64,000 bases of DNA, from assembly GCA_026545225.1 (NCBI GenBank), contig CM048849.1, positions 28,778,336 through 28,842,335 on the forward strand, read 5' to 3'. The position numbers were made by a program, and so were the translations under genes. The stretch comes from Cornus controversa (taxonomy: Eukaryota; Streptophyta; Magnoliopsida; Cornales; Cornaceae). The notes under the pieces were generated by a model. That model made no database searches and was not told the DNA's origin. It saw only the letters and a program-made list of their open reading frames with translations. Positions 23,010 through 36,348 of the stretch are shown here, one piece after another. How positions within the stretch are numbered: position 1 is the first letter of the stretch; every line of letters starts with the position of its first letter.

Positions 23010-24735
23010 GAGGAATGGCTGGCAAGTTTGGTCTCCAAACAATGCCCAAAATATTAGCCCTTGGATATTTATAATATCTAAAAGCATGAAAAGACCAAAT
23101 TGCCCCTATGCCACTTAACATACCCTCTCGGCTCCGTTTTCAACCCCGAAAATGACTATGGTTCCGAAAATCATTCCATATCTCTTCTAATCTCTTGAGT
23201 GGTCTACAATCAAAAATAAATTTTTTTAAAAAAAATTTTGGTTCCCCAAAGCCACCTGTTTGGCATCCCGGGCCCCGTTGACCCGTAAATCTCATAATGA
23301 GCTAAATAACTCAGAAAGCTCCCCGGACTTCAAAATAAGTACTAGCACATGCAATTCATATATAAAACACATGTATAAACACTTGAACATATTTTTCAAA
23401 AAATAATAAAAAAATAAAGAAAAAGAAACTGATCAAAAATGAACCCAGTCTTTAGAATTATGGAGTGCTCTAAGAGGCCTGACACCACCATCGTCGATAA
23501 AAGAAAAAGATGACATATATAGAATATGAGTCCCACGTTAAAAATATTTGAGAAATAGGTGTGGAAGGAATTGTTATAAAAATAATAAATGGAAGTCTAG
23601 ACAATGCCATGTAATATTAGTCTCAAAACGAAAATCTATGAAAAAATGGTGAAAAATGATGGGCTAGCTATAATAGAAAGTATTTTGAGTTTGAGGTAAT
23701 GACCTAAATTCGAGTAATAAATTGAATCAACCGACACTGTTAGAGAGCCACTGTAAAGGCTGTTTGCATAAAAAAGTGATCAAAACCAACCGACTCTTAT
23801 GTGAGTATCGGGACTCATTGATACATCAGTGAGTCTTGAAAATGGGCCTTCAATTTTTCATTGTGAACTGGCCGGTTCACTGAACCAGGATTCAAATATA
23901 AATATGTATATGTGCATATACGTATATATAAATCAACACATATAATGTATTAAATGTAGAAAGAGATAGAGGAGAAAACCTGAGTGATTGTCAGCGACTG
24001 CGATTTGAAAAACAGGCAGATCCTAATCGATGTGGTTGAACTTCGATTTGGAAATTATGTACAATAAGAGAAATAAGAAGACAATTTTTTTCTAAACCCG
24101 TACTTTCAACCCAAATTGTTAAATAATTACTCAAACTCATTAATAGTTGGGTGAGCTTAGATAGGTTGATGCATTATATTACCTTTTGCCACCACTAAAT
24201 TTTGTATAAATTATAGAACAACTGCCCTTTTTGCTTGAGTTCATGTTAGTGGATTGTCATTAACAATCAACTAGGAAGTAAGGATATAGACATGGGTACG
24301 ATATGATAGGAAAATTTATTTTTTTAAAAAAAACAAAAATATAAGGATAAGTAAAAAAAAAAAAAATAATATATATATATATATATATATCTATATATAT
24401 ACACTAATAATAATAATTTTTGTTCATTTTATCCATATTATCAAGAATGAATTCACTAATTTAGAGTTTCGAGCAAGATGATTGTTATTTTTGTTTTCTA
24501 ATATTTTACAATATTTTTCTTATTTAAACCCATAAAATATTCTAAAATTGCATTGTAATCACATTTTATTTTGTTTTTTAAAAAATAAAATTACAAAACT
24601 ATCTCGCTGTGTTCTCAATGTATCCTAAACATGTTCACTTAAAAATGTATATTTAAAATTTGAGGAGTGTTAGGGACAGTCGCTTCTCCACTGATTGGTG
24701 AAAATCAATCATAAAAATTAAATGCTTTCTTGTAA
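22342..24735. other. LTR-derived and AT-rich non-coding sequence
   Basis: No gene is visible. 23030-23440 looks like a further, more diverged Gypsy LTR (CCCGTTGACCCGTAAATCTCATAATGAGC and a run of AAAACACATGTATAAA similar in style to 19320-19400). An AG microsatellite lies at 22964-23006 and an AT repeat at 24368-24400. The rest is AT-rich without features I can name. Confidence 0.4.
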
Positions 24736-24739
24736 TAGA

Positions 24740-25090
24740 TGTCATACTATTTCATCAATCAATATGCCTTTCTAGATTTAAGGTATTTACATTGGTACCA
24801 TCAACAAACAAATAAAACTATTTATTAAAAAAATTGATAAATATATAAAAGAAAAATATGTTCTTCAATTCAATTAACCATAATTACAAAATTTTAAAAA
24901 TTATATAGGAAATGATTATAATAAGTATATATATTATTAAAAATATTTAAAAGTAGGACAATATAAAAAAAATATTATTAAAAATATTTTAATACTTTAT
25001 GTTTATAGTTTTATTTGTTTGTTGATGACACCAATGTAAATACCTTAACATTGAAAGGGTATTTTGATTGATGAAAAAGTAGGACATTTT
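24740..25090. mobile_element. MITE with long inverted arms
   Basis: Arms 24740-24822 and 25004-25090 are imperfect reverse complements. The best-matched 40 bp are 24781-24820 (AGGTATTTACATTGGTACCA onward) and 25006-25045, with TA on each side. The outer part (TTTCATCAATCAATATGCCTTTC against TTTCATCAATCAAAATACCCTTTC) pairs as well. The centre is AT-rich and non-coding. The TA suggests a Stowaway-like origin, but the extra outer pairing leaves the true ends open. Confidence 0.65.
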
Positions 25091-25311
25091 ATTGATACTC
25101 AAAAGTGGCGTGACATGCAGCTACCACTTTGGTAGTGACTTGGGCAGAAATCAGTGTATACATGGAAAGAAAAACAGATTAACCAAAAGATATTTGTGGA
25201 ATTGGACTCTATTAGGAGTCCATAGAAATGATGACTCTGAAGGCTGATGGGAATGAAATCATGGACGGTTTGGACTCTTGAAGTTTCATCATGGACTTTG
25301 GATATGCGTGA

Positions 25312-25350
<39 letters not shown>

Positions 25351-26450
25351 GATCAGTTTACATTGAAGATGAGCTCTTACAAGGATATGCTATATTATTG
25401 GGAAGGTATTTACTAAGTTCTGGACTCTGTGAAGGCTGACAACTATGACAATAGGTTGTTACGGGTAAGGCTAGCTCTATGGATAAGTTCAAGTGTGACT
25501 TAGACTCTTTGGGAATTTAGGAGAGGAGCTATATCAGTTTGTTACATATAGGTTAAGTTATACAAAGGTCATGTTAATATGCTACAATCAAAGGGACTTG
25601 AAGACACAGTACATTAGGATATATTTTGTTTATCTCTTTTATATCTCTTTTAATTCATTAATTATCTTGTAACTTAGTGTTAGAGTTAGTGATGTAAGTT
25701 TTCTATAAATAAATGCAGGGAACTCTGTATTAAAGGTTCCACAACCACTTTACAAACAATTGTATCACGTGCAATCCTTCTCAAACACAATATTCTCTCA
25801 AAATATTGCTTTTGTCTCTATTTATTCTACATCTCCCTCATAAATTTCTTGTTCTCTGCCTCCTCTAATCACTTTATTTGCCTACATCTCCCTCACTTTT
25901 TATCTCCTTCCTTGCTATCTCCCTCCTTCTACCTCTCCCTACTACAATTCAATCTCGAAATTCTTTGCGCACATTAAAAGTCTGGCAAAAAAGAACTCAA
26001 AAGAGAGTTTGGTATTCTTTTTTCCTAACCAATTGCCTAATCTAATACAACCTTCAAAGGAGATACTTGTGTTTGACCAACTGATTATCTATCAAGTCGG
26101 TATCATGGCTCTGGCACGCCCGTTCACACGTTGGCAATTCAATCGATCTATCTGGCTAATTAATTGATTGAACACATTTATTATAAAAAAAAATATTTAA
26201 ATTTTTTGATTGATTTCAACCAATTAGTGGACAGTCCGATCTTTAAGCGAGTGTCCCTAACTCTACTCTTAAAATTTAGCACACTTATAGTTGTGTTAGA
26301 TACAGATCTGATTATGATTTAAATACTACTGCGACACTTTGAGAAGAAGAACCTAGACACCTGAACACCCTTTTGTGCGCAAGGGATTTGTGCACAGTAC
26401 TTAGATAGAAAGCCCAATCCGAGTCTCCTGTTGGAACTCTACGCAGTTGG
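25091..26450. other. Non-coding, probable LTR remnant
   Basis: An AT repeat lies at 25316-25347. A TTCTATAAATAAATGCAGGG promoter-like box at about 25704 is followed by a T/C-rich stretch, which suggests the R/U5 part of an LTR. A GGTATCATGGCTCTGG stretch near 26099 is only a poor match to an iMet primer site. No gene. Confidence 0.35.
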
Positions 26451-26539
26451 CTTTAACTCTGTAGTGTGCACCAAAACGTCACCATTTTAATGCACAGTAT
26501 TAGGCATCCATTATGCTGCTCTCAACGATGGCTTTCTGC

Positions 26540-26590
26540 ATTTAAAATGCAGAGAGCAACGTCAGCTTTTTTTTACTGACGTGACTCTCT
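26540..26590. repeat. Hairpin GCAGAGAGCAACGTCAG / CTGACGTGACTCTCTGC
   Basis: Two 17-bp arms with two mismatches surround a T-rich loop, next to the palindrome GCATTTAAAATGC (26537-26549). It may mark the left terminal region of the Harbinger-like element that follows. Confidence 0.55.
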
Positions 26591-26763
26591 GCAATTGTAG
26601 AGATTTAAGCCTACCGGTATGCAAGCTCTCAACATTATTATTTTAATATTTTTTATATAAAAAATAATTCATAAAAAATTTTAAAACTTATTTATTTCAA
26701 TTGTTTGTTATAAATAAAATATTATTTTTCAATTGTTTACTTCTCACATATTTAATGACAAAT

Positions 26764-26956
26764 AAAAAGACATTACATATTTTTTGCACAAATAAATTCA
26801 TAAATTAAAAAGACATTACATATTTTTTGCACAAATAAAGAAATAAATTAAAAAGATATTATATATATTCCAATGGCTACATTCCCATCGACTATATTCC
26901 CAACGGCTATATTCCAATGACTATATTCCCAACGATTATATTCCCAATGGCTATAT
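26764..26956 (+). repeat. 43-bp and 15-bp tandem repeats upstream of the transposase, ending at a TATA box
   Basis: A 43-bp unit (AAAAAGACATTACATATTTTTTGCAC...) is repeated two and a half times from 26764. Six 15-bp units of the form AACGGCTATATTCCC follow at 26872-26956. The last unit reads GGCTATATAAACC, a plausible TATA box about 85 bp before the transposase ATG at 27035. Confidence 0.75.
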
Positions 26957-28148
26957 AAACCACTTATTTGGTCTTCTTTAAATCATCATCTTCAATCTTC
27001 TTTAAACCATCATCTTCATTATAGTATTTATACAATGGCTTCATCATCACAATCTATTCCGGTGTCTGAGTCTAGCAGTTCAGATATTTCTTCAAATTCT
27101 GATCGTGAGACGATTCTTCAAGGCCATAAGAAACGGATGAAAGCAATTTTGAGTTTATTCATGCCTGAGAAAGTACAGACATTTTTCAACCTCCTAAGAG
27201 ATGATATATTAAGCGTGAGCGAGAGTAGGCAACCCAACAAATATGGAAAGATTACTTCACCAAAAATCTTATTTTTCCACCAAAGATCTTTCATAGATGG
27301 TTTCGGATGCGCCGAGAGTTATTTCATCGCCTTTTAAAAGATGTTACAAATTATGACAACTTTTTCAGACAGAAACCAGATGCTATTGGTCGTTTGGGGT
27401 GCACCCATATATAAAAGATGATAGATGCGATACGTATTCTCACCTATGGAATATCAGCGGATTTTTGTGGCGAGTACATAAAGGTTGGTGAGTGCACTGT
27501 GATCCAAAGCTTGAAGAGATTTTGTGATGCTATAATTGCATTGTATGTGGAGCAGTACCAACGTTCATCGAACGAAGATGACATTACATGTTTTCTTCGA
27601 AAAGGGGAGGAAAGAAGATTTCCAGGTATGCTTCGCTCTATAGATTGTATGCATTGGGAATGGAAGAATTGTCCCACAGTATGGCATGGCACACACAAGG
27701 GAAGAAGCCATAAGCCTACCCTTATTTTGGAAGTGGTTGCATTAAAAGATTTGTGGATCTGACATGCATCATCAATGGTACAATGCCTCCGGTTAATTAC
27801 GAGGTGAATGGGCATCGACGTACGTTGGGGTATTACCTAGCTGATGATATTTATCTTAAGTGGGCTACTTTGATGTAGAGTATCATCTACCCAACTACTG
27901 GAAAAGAAAAATTGTTTGCTCAAAAAATAGGAAGGATGTTGAACGAGCGTTTGGCGTGTTGCAGATCAAGTGGGCTATAACGCAAGGACCAGTGCGTTAT
28001 TGGGAAAGAAAAGATTTGGACAAAATAATGACAACATGCATCATATTACACAATATGATCATAGAAGACGAGCGCAGCAACGACATTTTGTAATGGGCAC
28101 CTCCTGACAATGAAGATGTCATTGTTTCACACTACGATCTCAAAAACT

Positions 28149-29551
28149 TGATGTTGTTTTAAAAGTGTAAAATAACTTGAAAGTGTACGAATCTATTGAA
28201 GTATAGATCGGCAAGAACGAGGTCGAACCCAAGAGAATGCTTTGAGAAGAAAAATTAACACAAATTCAAATTAATTTAAAACTAATCTAGTTTAAACACA
28301 GGTTGGTTGGTTTGAGATAAATTAAACTAACATACAAATAAAATAACACTATTAAAATCAAATAGAGAAAATAACTAAAGTTTCGGATTCCACCACCATT
28401 AAATCCACGAAACTTCTAATATTTATTTATTAATTCCCAAAGTTAAAGTAGCAATCAAGAAATCAATCTATTGCTTACTCAAGATTTAACAATAAAACAT
28501 TATAAAAAATATATTAAAAGGTAAATTTTCATTCGCTTCACTAGTATAAAATTCTAAACATCCTATGTATCCAATTTAATGAAAAATATAAGATCAAAGA
28601 TTATCACTTTTAAGAAATACAAACCCAAGCTTAGATTAATTATAATACTTTCTAACTACCACATATACATGATATTTATGGTGAAAGAATTATAAAATAA
28701 TTAATCACAAGAAGCGAAAATCATAAGCAATTAAATAACACACATGAGAATCAATTAATGAACAAAAAAACTTCACTTCATTAATAGAGGTTCCTCCTCA
28801 ACCCTGGTTGAGGAGTTTAGTTACACATGGTAGAAGAAGAAGAAGAACAAAATAAAATAAATAAAACTCAGATTGTCTCTGTCTTCTCTGCCCTAGCCTC
28901 CACTTGTTTTCTCTGCCCTGGTCTCCACTTGTTTTCTCTTCCCAAAATAGCCTCCAATTCACTTCTTTATACCCCAAGAGAATACATAAAGTCGTAATCC
29001 AATTAGGAGATACAATCCTAATCCAATTAGGAGATAATTAGGGTTTTTTCGCAGCCCTTAATAGATATATTTTTCTGCTGACATTCGGCCCAAGTTTTGA
29101 CCCAATAGAAGTCCGATTCACGAAATTTACATGAAATACAAAAGTGTCCAGAATCCAATTCCGTTGAACTTCTATGAGAATTAAGTCAAATTGACGCTCA
29201 GAAATAAGACTTTAGGTCCACTTTTCAAAATGGGATTAAAACTGGATTAAGTGCAGAATTGGGCTTTAGGCCCGTAATCTTCTTAAGCAGTTATAATTCT
29301 CTTGAACCTCTTCCTTGGGCTGATTTGAGTTGAAATATGGAGTTGAATGGACCCATTAGATGTAGGCTTCATATAACCTTCTTGGATATCATCTTTAAAA
29401 TCCCAAAATTATGGTTTTATCTGAAATAATCATTAAGGCCCTGAAAAAGACAGAAAATACAAAAACAGAGTAAAATCACATATAAACTATCACTAAGAGA
29501 ATAAAATATGCAAATTAAGAGGCTAGAATGCATAACATTCAACGCCGATCA
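28149..29551 (-). repeat. 3' LTR of the gag-protease element
   Basis: Its 1403 bp pair with 34946-36348. Adjacent on the right is CACCCCCAAAT, whose complement is the polypurine tract. Confidence 0.92.
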
Positions 29552-29561
29552 CACCCCCAAA

Positions 29562-31508
29562 TTTACATATTGCTAGTCCCTTAGCAATAGAATAAAATAA
29601 AACTAAAATAAAGGAAATTAACTAAACACAAACTAAACTACCCAACTCTTCTTTCGTGGGAGAAACGATTGAATTTAGCATATGCAACAAGCCTTTGAAC
29701 CCCTAGGTTCCCTCTAGTGAACGAGTTATAGTCTCGTGAGGGTTTTCAGAAATGTTACCCACAAACATTCAAAATTTATGTTTAAACATTAATAAAAAAA
29801 AAAAATTACAATATATAGTTACAAACTTGCATTCAAGAATAATTTCAAATTTTTAAATTCCATAATTCAAAGTAATGGTCCCCACACAAAATTCACATCA
29901 ACATATCTTAAAGTAACCAATTCTAGCTCCCTCATGAAAAGTGAACTAGCAATCCTCTCATGTGGCATTACCCAGCTCCGAATATATTAAGACACATACC
30001 CCTTCAACTCACTAGCTTCCCTTATTAAAATCATACTTCCAGACATGAATACATGACTTTTTCACTTTTTTTTTTCATTGCTTTATTGGTTGTGCAATGT
30101 CTTGATCTATTAAGTTTTCTAAAAGACCCATGTAGTAAGCTTTCGGTTAGTGACTCCCAAACTAGATGGCTTTAGGGCACTAGGCGTTAAGACACCCCGA
30201 AGAACCTAATTACTCGAATCAGTCAGGCTACAAATTAAGACAACTAATGTTCATCTTTTCTCACTCTTTCACTTTTGACGCGAACACTCCGTGCTTCTTG
30301 AGGCATAGAGACCCGGTTACTCATGAAAATGATCAAATTGATTTTCTATTCATCACATATTCTTTTTTTTTTCTTTTTTTTTCATTGAAGTCATGTAAAT
30401 CATATCATCGGTACTCATTCTCAAGGGATACCAATTAATATAAAGTATATGTAACCCAACAACTCAAAACCAAAGTTTATACCCCATAAGATTATGCTAG
30501 TGTGCCTGTGCATGTGAGGAAACTAAAACCAATCACCCCAAAGCAAGTCAATGCAAACAATGATTAAAACCACTAATTCGAACTACAGTTTCTAAAAATT
30601 TAAAACATACCCAAGAATTGCAAGTTAAGCACCTACATAAAGTACTAATCCATTGAATAATGTAAATAATCCTATCTAAAAACAAAAGAAAAGAAAATAA
30701 AAAACAAACTATGAAAATAATGTAACCAAAAAGTCCTAAAAATAAGAAAATTTTCATAAAAATTTCCCCCATTGCAATAAAGCTCATAAAAAAGCATCGC
30801 CTCACCCCCAAACTTAAACTGTACATTGTCCTCAATGTACACCCAATCGAAGCATAGAGAAGGGTTAGAACAATATTACCAGAAAAAGGAAATAGTGGCA
30901 AGAAAATAGAGCAAACCAGTAGCATGAAGGTAATGAGGCCACTCCCCTAAACTTGGATGCTACATCCTGTCAAAACAACGACTATACTCCAACGACCAAG
31001 TGAAATAACACGGGTGAAAATAAATATGAAACAGAAAGTAAAAATAAAATTTTTTTAAAACCTAATCTTCATGCGAAAATCACAGGTACTACTCTTCTCC
31101 TCATTCTCTGAACTGGTGGGTCCCAATTTTCTAAGGTGTATATATGATAAGATATTAATTATCCAGACACCCTAACGTATAGAGTATAAAGGGGTTGCCT
31201 TTCTTTATTAAAGTCATACTGGTTTGAAGTAATCTGGACAGTATTGGGTATTGAAACCAGACTTTACTAAACGGAAATCATCAATTTTATCAATCATATC
31301 ACAAATTGTAGAATTGGTACTACATACATAGTCAGAGAATGGGAGGCTATATCGGACCATTATGAATTTTTTTTCTTTTTTTAAAAAAAATTAAATACAC
31401 AAAATGGAAGAAAAAAAAATAATTGACACAAACTAAAAAATAAAAAGACACAAGTCCTAGAAATCCTAAAACGAATAATGTACAATGATGATAAAAATGG
31501 ATTATAAC
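29562..31508 (-). other. Non-coding 3' region of the gag-protease element
   Basis: No gene. The stretch 29555-30960 is homologous by eye to 51948-53330 in the second element, which ties the two families together. Open frames such as 30548-30925 are not conserved as coding sequence. Confidence 0.7.
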
Positions 31509-32273
31509 TCAACCTATACCTAGGCTTTCCATCTTGGCTTTCCACTTTTTGGTGTTGATAAAATCGACTGAATTCAATGAAACATTCACATCGAATAAAG
31601 CATTCACATCTTTACAAACACTATCAATATCAAAATTACAGACAAAATTAGTTAGGCTTGCCTCTAAAGGGTCCTTATAACTAGCATGAATAAAAGTATT
31701 TTTATCTAGACTCTCTATTAAATTTACCTCACAAATATCCTCAGAGTCTGGTGGTTGTCGGTTTACGTTAAAAATATTAAGTTCAACCGACATATTTCCA
31801 AAAGAGAGTTTTACAACACCATTCCTAGAGTTGATTAGAACATTTGAAGTGGCTAGGAATGGACGACCTAAGATGACAGGAATCTGGCTAGTAGGATTAG
31901 CTACAGGTTGAGTGTCTAAGACAATAAAGTCTACAAGGAAGAAGAATTTATCAACCTGAAGAAGCACATCCTCAATAACACCACGAGGTACTTTAACTGA
32001 ACGATCTGCTAATTGGAGAACCACCTTCGTGGGTTTCAACTCACCAAGACCTAATTGCTCGTAAACAGAGTAAGGTAACAAGTTGACACTCGCACCCAAG
32101 TCAAGCAAAGCTTGCTCAATTTTTTGATCACCTATGGTACATGAAATCGTTGGACATCCAGGATCTTTAAATTTAGGTGGAGTGCGATGTTGGATGATTG
32201 AACTAACTTGCTCAGTGAGGAAGGCTTTCTGGTGCACATGCAAGCAACGTTTGACCGTACACAAATCTTTCAA
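31509..32273 (-). pseudogene. Retroviral-type aspartic protease of the gag-protease element
   Basis: A 254-codon open frame. The active-site motif reads ALLDLGASVNLLPYSVYEQLG (Asp-Leu-Gly-Ala-Ser, the form common in Athila/Tat-type proteases), about 70 residues in. The flap/ILGRPFL segment (VILGRPFLATSNVLINSRNG) lies about 80 residues later. Upstream the frame continues the gag linker (KFKDPGCPTISCTIGD). In the family this enzyme cleaves the Gag polyprotein. The domain itself looks intact, but the link to gag is frameshifted near 32290-32560, so I list it as part of a broken polyprotein. Confidence 0.82.
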
Positions 32274-32559
32274 GAATTTTGCATAAGAGGGGACCTGTTG
32301 AATTGCATCGAGAAATGGAATATTAATTTTAACTGTTTAAACACTTTCATAATCTCATTATAGTGATTCCCTTTCTTAGGCTTTTGAAGTCTTTGAGGAT
32401 ATGGTGCAGTAGGAACAAAGTTCCTAACTGGTGGACTTATTGGAGATGGTGGGTCAAGACTAAGGACTTGAATTTTTCTAACTTAAAAATTGATTGACTA
32501 GTCTGTTGCATGAATAGTTGGAGAGTATCCTCTAAAGTTGGTCTTTGTTGAGGTGGGGG

Positions 32560-33774
32560 AACATATGGACGAACATTTTGGGATATAGAAGGATATTAAA
32601 ATTGTGGTTGCCCTTGGGGTTGCATAGGTTGCACCCCTTGGTTGTTCCGATGTTGGTCTTACCTCTAAGAAAAATTAAGATGGTTCCTCAAATTAGGATT
32701 GTATGTGTCAGAATAGGGGCTGTCAAATGGTTTCTTATAGGAATTGAGTGTATTGGCTTGTTCGGCTATACACTCATGAAAAGATGCAATAGATGGACAA
32801 GTTTGCGCTTTATGAGAAGAACTCTCACATAATTGATACACCTCACTAACTGCACGAATAGAAGAATTATTTCCTTTACTCATCTCTATATCCTCTACTT
32901 TCCTAGTTAGACTAGCTATCCTCGCACTCAAATTATTCTCCTCTCGGACCTCGTAGATTCCTCCCTTTTTGGGTTTTAAGAGCATTGATAGACCACTCCT
33001 TTCAACCCTCCTTGAGTACTCCCATTGTTGAGAGTTCTCTGACAACGCATCAAGAAATTTCCATACTTTATCCTCATTCTTAGACATGAATTCTACCCCA
33101 CCTCATGACTCAATTAGTTGACGATTATAGGGTGACAACCCCTTATAAAAGAATTGAACTAATTACCACTTGGCAAAACCATGATGTGGACACTTAAGGA
33201 GAATATCATTAAATTTCTCCCAACATATGTAAAACTCTTCACCATCTTTTTGAGTAAATTGCATGATATTTTGACGAAGGGAGTTAGTTTTGTACATGGG
33301 AAAGAACTTGGTAAGGAATTTGGTATATAACTCATTCCATGAATTGACAGATGCCGGTTCGAGTGAGTATAACCAAGATTTTTCTTTCTCTTTTAAAGAG
33401 AATGAAAATAACCGCAATTTAATTGACTCCTCAGAAATATTTTGAAATTGTAGTGTGGAGCAAATCTCTAAAAATTCCTTGACATGGAGGTATGGATCAT
33501 CAGAGCTAAGACCTCTAAAAGTGGGCAGTAAATTAATTATCGCCACTCGTATCTCAAAATGTTCCTGTTGGGTAGCAGGTAACACAATGCAAGATGGGTT
33601 TGTAATATACACGGGAGTGTAATAGTCCTTAAGGGATTTAGTTTCAACAGGATCTGCCATCTTGGGCAAAGAAGGATCTCTAACACTAGAATTTTTCACA
33701 CCCTTTTGAAAGGTTCTCTTAATCTCAAGATCTAATGGAAACAACTCTGGATTCAGTGATCGACGACCTAACAT
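32560..33774 (-). pseudogene. Gag polyprotein of the non-autonomous element (frameshifted)
   Basis: Fragment 33774-33163 (203 codons from ATG) holds a retrotransposon-gag core with GLSSDDPYLHVKEFLEIC, KLRLFSFSLKEKEKSWLYSL and the FFPMYKTNSLRQNIMQF segment. A second piece at 33087-32665 carries the VKFLDALSEN-type linker and a zinc-knuckle remnant (LCESSSHKAQTC), in which the first Cys of C-x2-C-x4-H-x4-C is Tyr. Gag would package the element RNA. A stop at 33163 and shifts around 33090 and 32660 break it. Confidence 0.8.
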
Positions 33775-34195
33775 ACACTAAAATGACTCACAAAAACACC
33801 AACCAAATAAACAAGCAAAATTTTATTTTTCAAATTTAATTCAAGGTTACTGATTTCTATTTAAATTTTTTTTTATTTTCCTAAAGAATTATCTGGACTA
33901 GTTCCAAAATAATTCTTACCTAATTAGACAACTTCTACTCCCTTTCAGAGGAACTAGAGGATTACTAGTTAAGCCCCACCAACAATACAACCAGGAAAGT
34001 TTCTAAGATAGATTGGAATCTTCTCAGAACTTTCCTAGACATTGTGAAGTTGGAAGGTGCTCATTGGAGTTACCAAAAGTTAACTATGTCCAAGAGGGTC
34101 CTATAAGCTATATGAATTCCTATAGCCAATGTTTACTTGATTTTAAATTTAAACTAAATTTGGCTTGGGATAGACAAATGAAAAGAGATTTTTAA

Positions 34196-34920
34196 CCTAG
34201 TTGGGTAAGGAATTGATGATGAAATCCAATCCTTATCTTGTTAGGAGTTTGTGCCCTTACTAAAATTTTAATGCAAGAATGTTAAATTAAAATGCACAAA
34301 CAAAACACACCATAAAAATAAAAATAAAATAAAAAGTGAGTGAGTGTGTGGTCTTTCTTCTTTTCTTTTTCTTTTTTCTAAATAGAGATAGAAAAAAAAT
34401 ATAAAATAAACTTGAAGAAAGTGTGACCCTAAGGCTATTTCTAAGTTATCCTATCCTAAAGTTCTCATGCACAAAGTTATCAACCTAAAACAAAAATCTA
34501 TGTTTTCCTAATCTAAGAAAAGAAAAATATAAATAAACGAAAAGAAAAAAAATGTACTTACTTGAATTCCAAAGTAGTGTCCAAGAACATGCGAAAAAAG
34601 TAATTTTCAACAATACCACCTATAGAATTCAAGAAGTATCAGGTAAAACAATAACAATAAAATAAAACTAAAACTAAACTAAGAAAAATAATAATAAAAA
34701 TAAAATTAATAAAACTAAAACTAAAACTAAGACTAAAACTAAACTATAATAATAAAGAAATTTTTTTTTAAAAAAAAAAAAAAACCTAGAACAAATAATT
34801 AAAATTGTAAAGATTTTTTTTCTTTTTGATAATAATAAAACAAAAGAAAGAAAAAAAACTAAATTATAACTAGTAGAAGAATTAAATCAATCGAAATTTG
34901 ATTAATTTTCTTGTTTGGAA
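34196..34920 (-). other. A-rich leader of the gag-protease element
   Basis: Low-complexity sequence with no coding features, lying between the primer site and gag. Confidence 0.6.
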
Positions 34921-34940
34921 TTCCCCGGCAATGGTGCCAA
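34921..34940 (-). other. Primer binding site, tRNA-Asp type
   Basis: On the - strand the site reads TTGGCACCATTGCCGGGGAA, close to TGGCGCCGTTGCCGGGGA, the complement of the plant tRNA-Asp 3' end. It lies five bases inside the right LTR. Confidence 0.8.
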
Positions 34941-34945
34941 AAACT

Positions 34946-36348
34946 TGATGTTGTTTTAAAAGTGTAAAATAACTCACAAGTGTACGAATCTATTGAAGTA
35001 TAGATCGGCAAGAACGAGGTCGAACCCAAGAGAATGCTTTGAGAAGAAAAATTAACACAAATTCAAATTAATTTAAAACTAATCTAGTTTAAACACAGGT
35101 TGGTTGGTTTGAGATAAATTAAACTAACATACAAATAAAATAACACTATTAAAATCAAATAGAGAAAATAACTAAAGTTTCGGATTCCACCACCATTAAA
35201 TCCACGAAACTTCTAATATTTATTTATTAATTCCCAAAGCTATAGTAGCAATCAAGAAATTAATCTATTGCTTACTCAAGATTTAACAATAAAATATTAT
35301 AAAAAATATATTAAAAGGTAGATTTTCCTTCGCTTCACTAGTATAAAATTCTAAACATCCTATGTATCCAATTTAATGAAAAATATAAGATCAAAGATTA
35401 TCACTTTTAAGAAATACAAACCCAAGCTTAGATTAATTATAATACTTTCTAACTACCACATATACATGATATTTATGGTGAAAGAATTATAAAATAATTA
35501 ATCACAAGAAGCGAAAATCATAAGCAATTAAATAACACACATGAGAATCAATTAATGAACAAAAAAACTTCACTTCATTAATGGAGGTTCCTCCTCAACC
35601 CTGGTTGAGGAGTTTAGTTACACATGGTAGAAGAAGAAGAAGAACAAAATAAAATAAATAAAACTCGGATTGTCTCTGTCTTCTCTGCCCTAGCCTCCAC
35701 TTGTTTTCTCTGCCCTGGTCTCCACTTGTTTTCTCTTCCCAAAACAGCCTCCAATTCACTTCTTTATACCCCAAGAGAATACATAAAGTCGTAATCCAAT
35801 TAGTAGATACAGTCCTAATCCAATTAGGAGATAATTAGGGTTTTCCCGCAACCCTTAATAGGTATATTTTTCTGCTGACATTCGGCCCAAGTTTTGACCC
35901 AATAGAAGTCCGATTCACGAAATTTACGTGAAATACAAAAGTGTCCAGAATCCAATTTCGTTGAACTTTTATGAGAATTAAGTCAAATTGACTCTCAGAA
36001 ATAAGACTTTAGGTCCACTTTTCAAAACGGGATTAAAACTGGATTAAGTGCAGAATTGGGCTTTAGGCCCGTAATCTTCTTAAGCAGTTATAATTCTCTT
36101 GAACCTCTTCCTTGGGCTGATTTGAGTTAAAATATGGAGTTGAATGGACCCATTAGATGTAGGCTTCATAAAATCTTCTTGGATATCATTTTTAAAAGCC
36201 CAAAATCATGGTTTTATCTGAAATAATCATTAAGGCCCTGAAAAGGATAGAAAATACAAAAATAGAGTAAAATCACATATAAACTATCACTAAGAGAATA
36301 AAATATGCAAATTAAGAGGCTAGAATGCATAACATTTAACGCCGATCA
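34946..36348 (-). repeat. 5' LTR of the gag-protease element
   Basis: Its 1403 bp match 28149-29551. It is followed by a 20-bp near-duplicate of its last bases at 36349-36368. Confidence 0.92.

Larger units (their letters stand above)
28149..36348 (-). mobile_element. Non-autonomous gag-protease LTR retrotransposon (Ty3/Gypsy, Athila/Tat-like)
   Basis: Two 1403-bp LTRs (28149-29551 and 34946-36348) begin TGATGTTG and end GCCGATCA on the + strand. I count about 33 differences by eye, so roughly 97.6% identity. The primer site beside the right LTR and the polypurine tract beside the left LTR (TTTGGGGGTG on the - strand, 29552-29561) set - orientation. The order on the - strand is LTR, primer site, A-rich leader, gag (33774-32560), protease (32273-31509), a 1.9-kb non-coding 3' region, polypurine tract, LTR. 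No reverse transcriptase, RNase H or integrase is present, so it must have moved with borrowed enzymes. It is inserted in a Harbinger-like transposase gene. The target duplication is not clear, and a 20-bp repeat (36329-36348 and 36349-36368) blurs the right end. Confidence 0.9.

Noticed and set aside
26099..26114. iMet primer site in GGTATCATGGCTCTGG
   Set aside because: Too many differences from TGGTATCAGAGCC and no paired LTR found.
30548..30925. 125-codon - strand frame with hydrophobic content
   Set aside because: It lies in the non-coding 3' region of an LTR element and is not open in the related region at 52900-53300.
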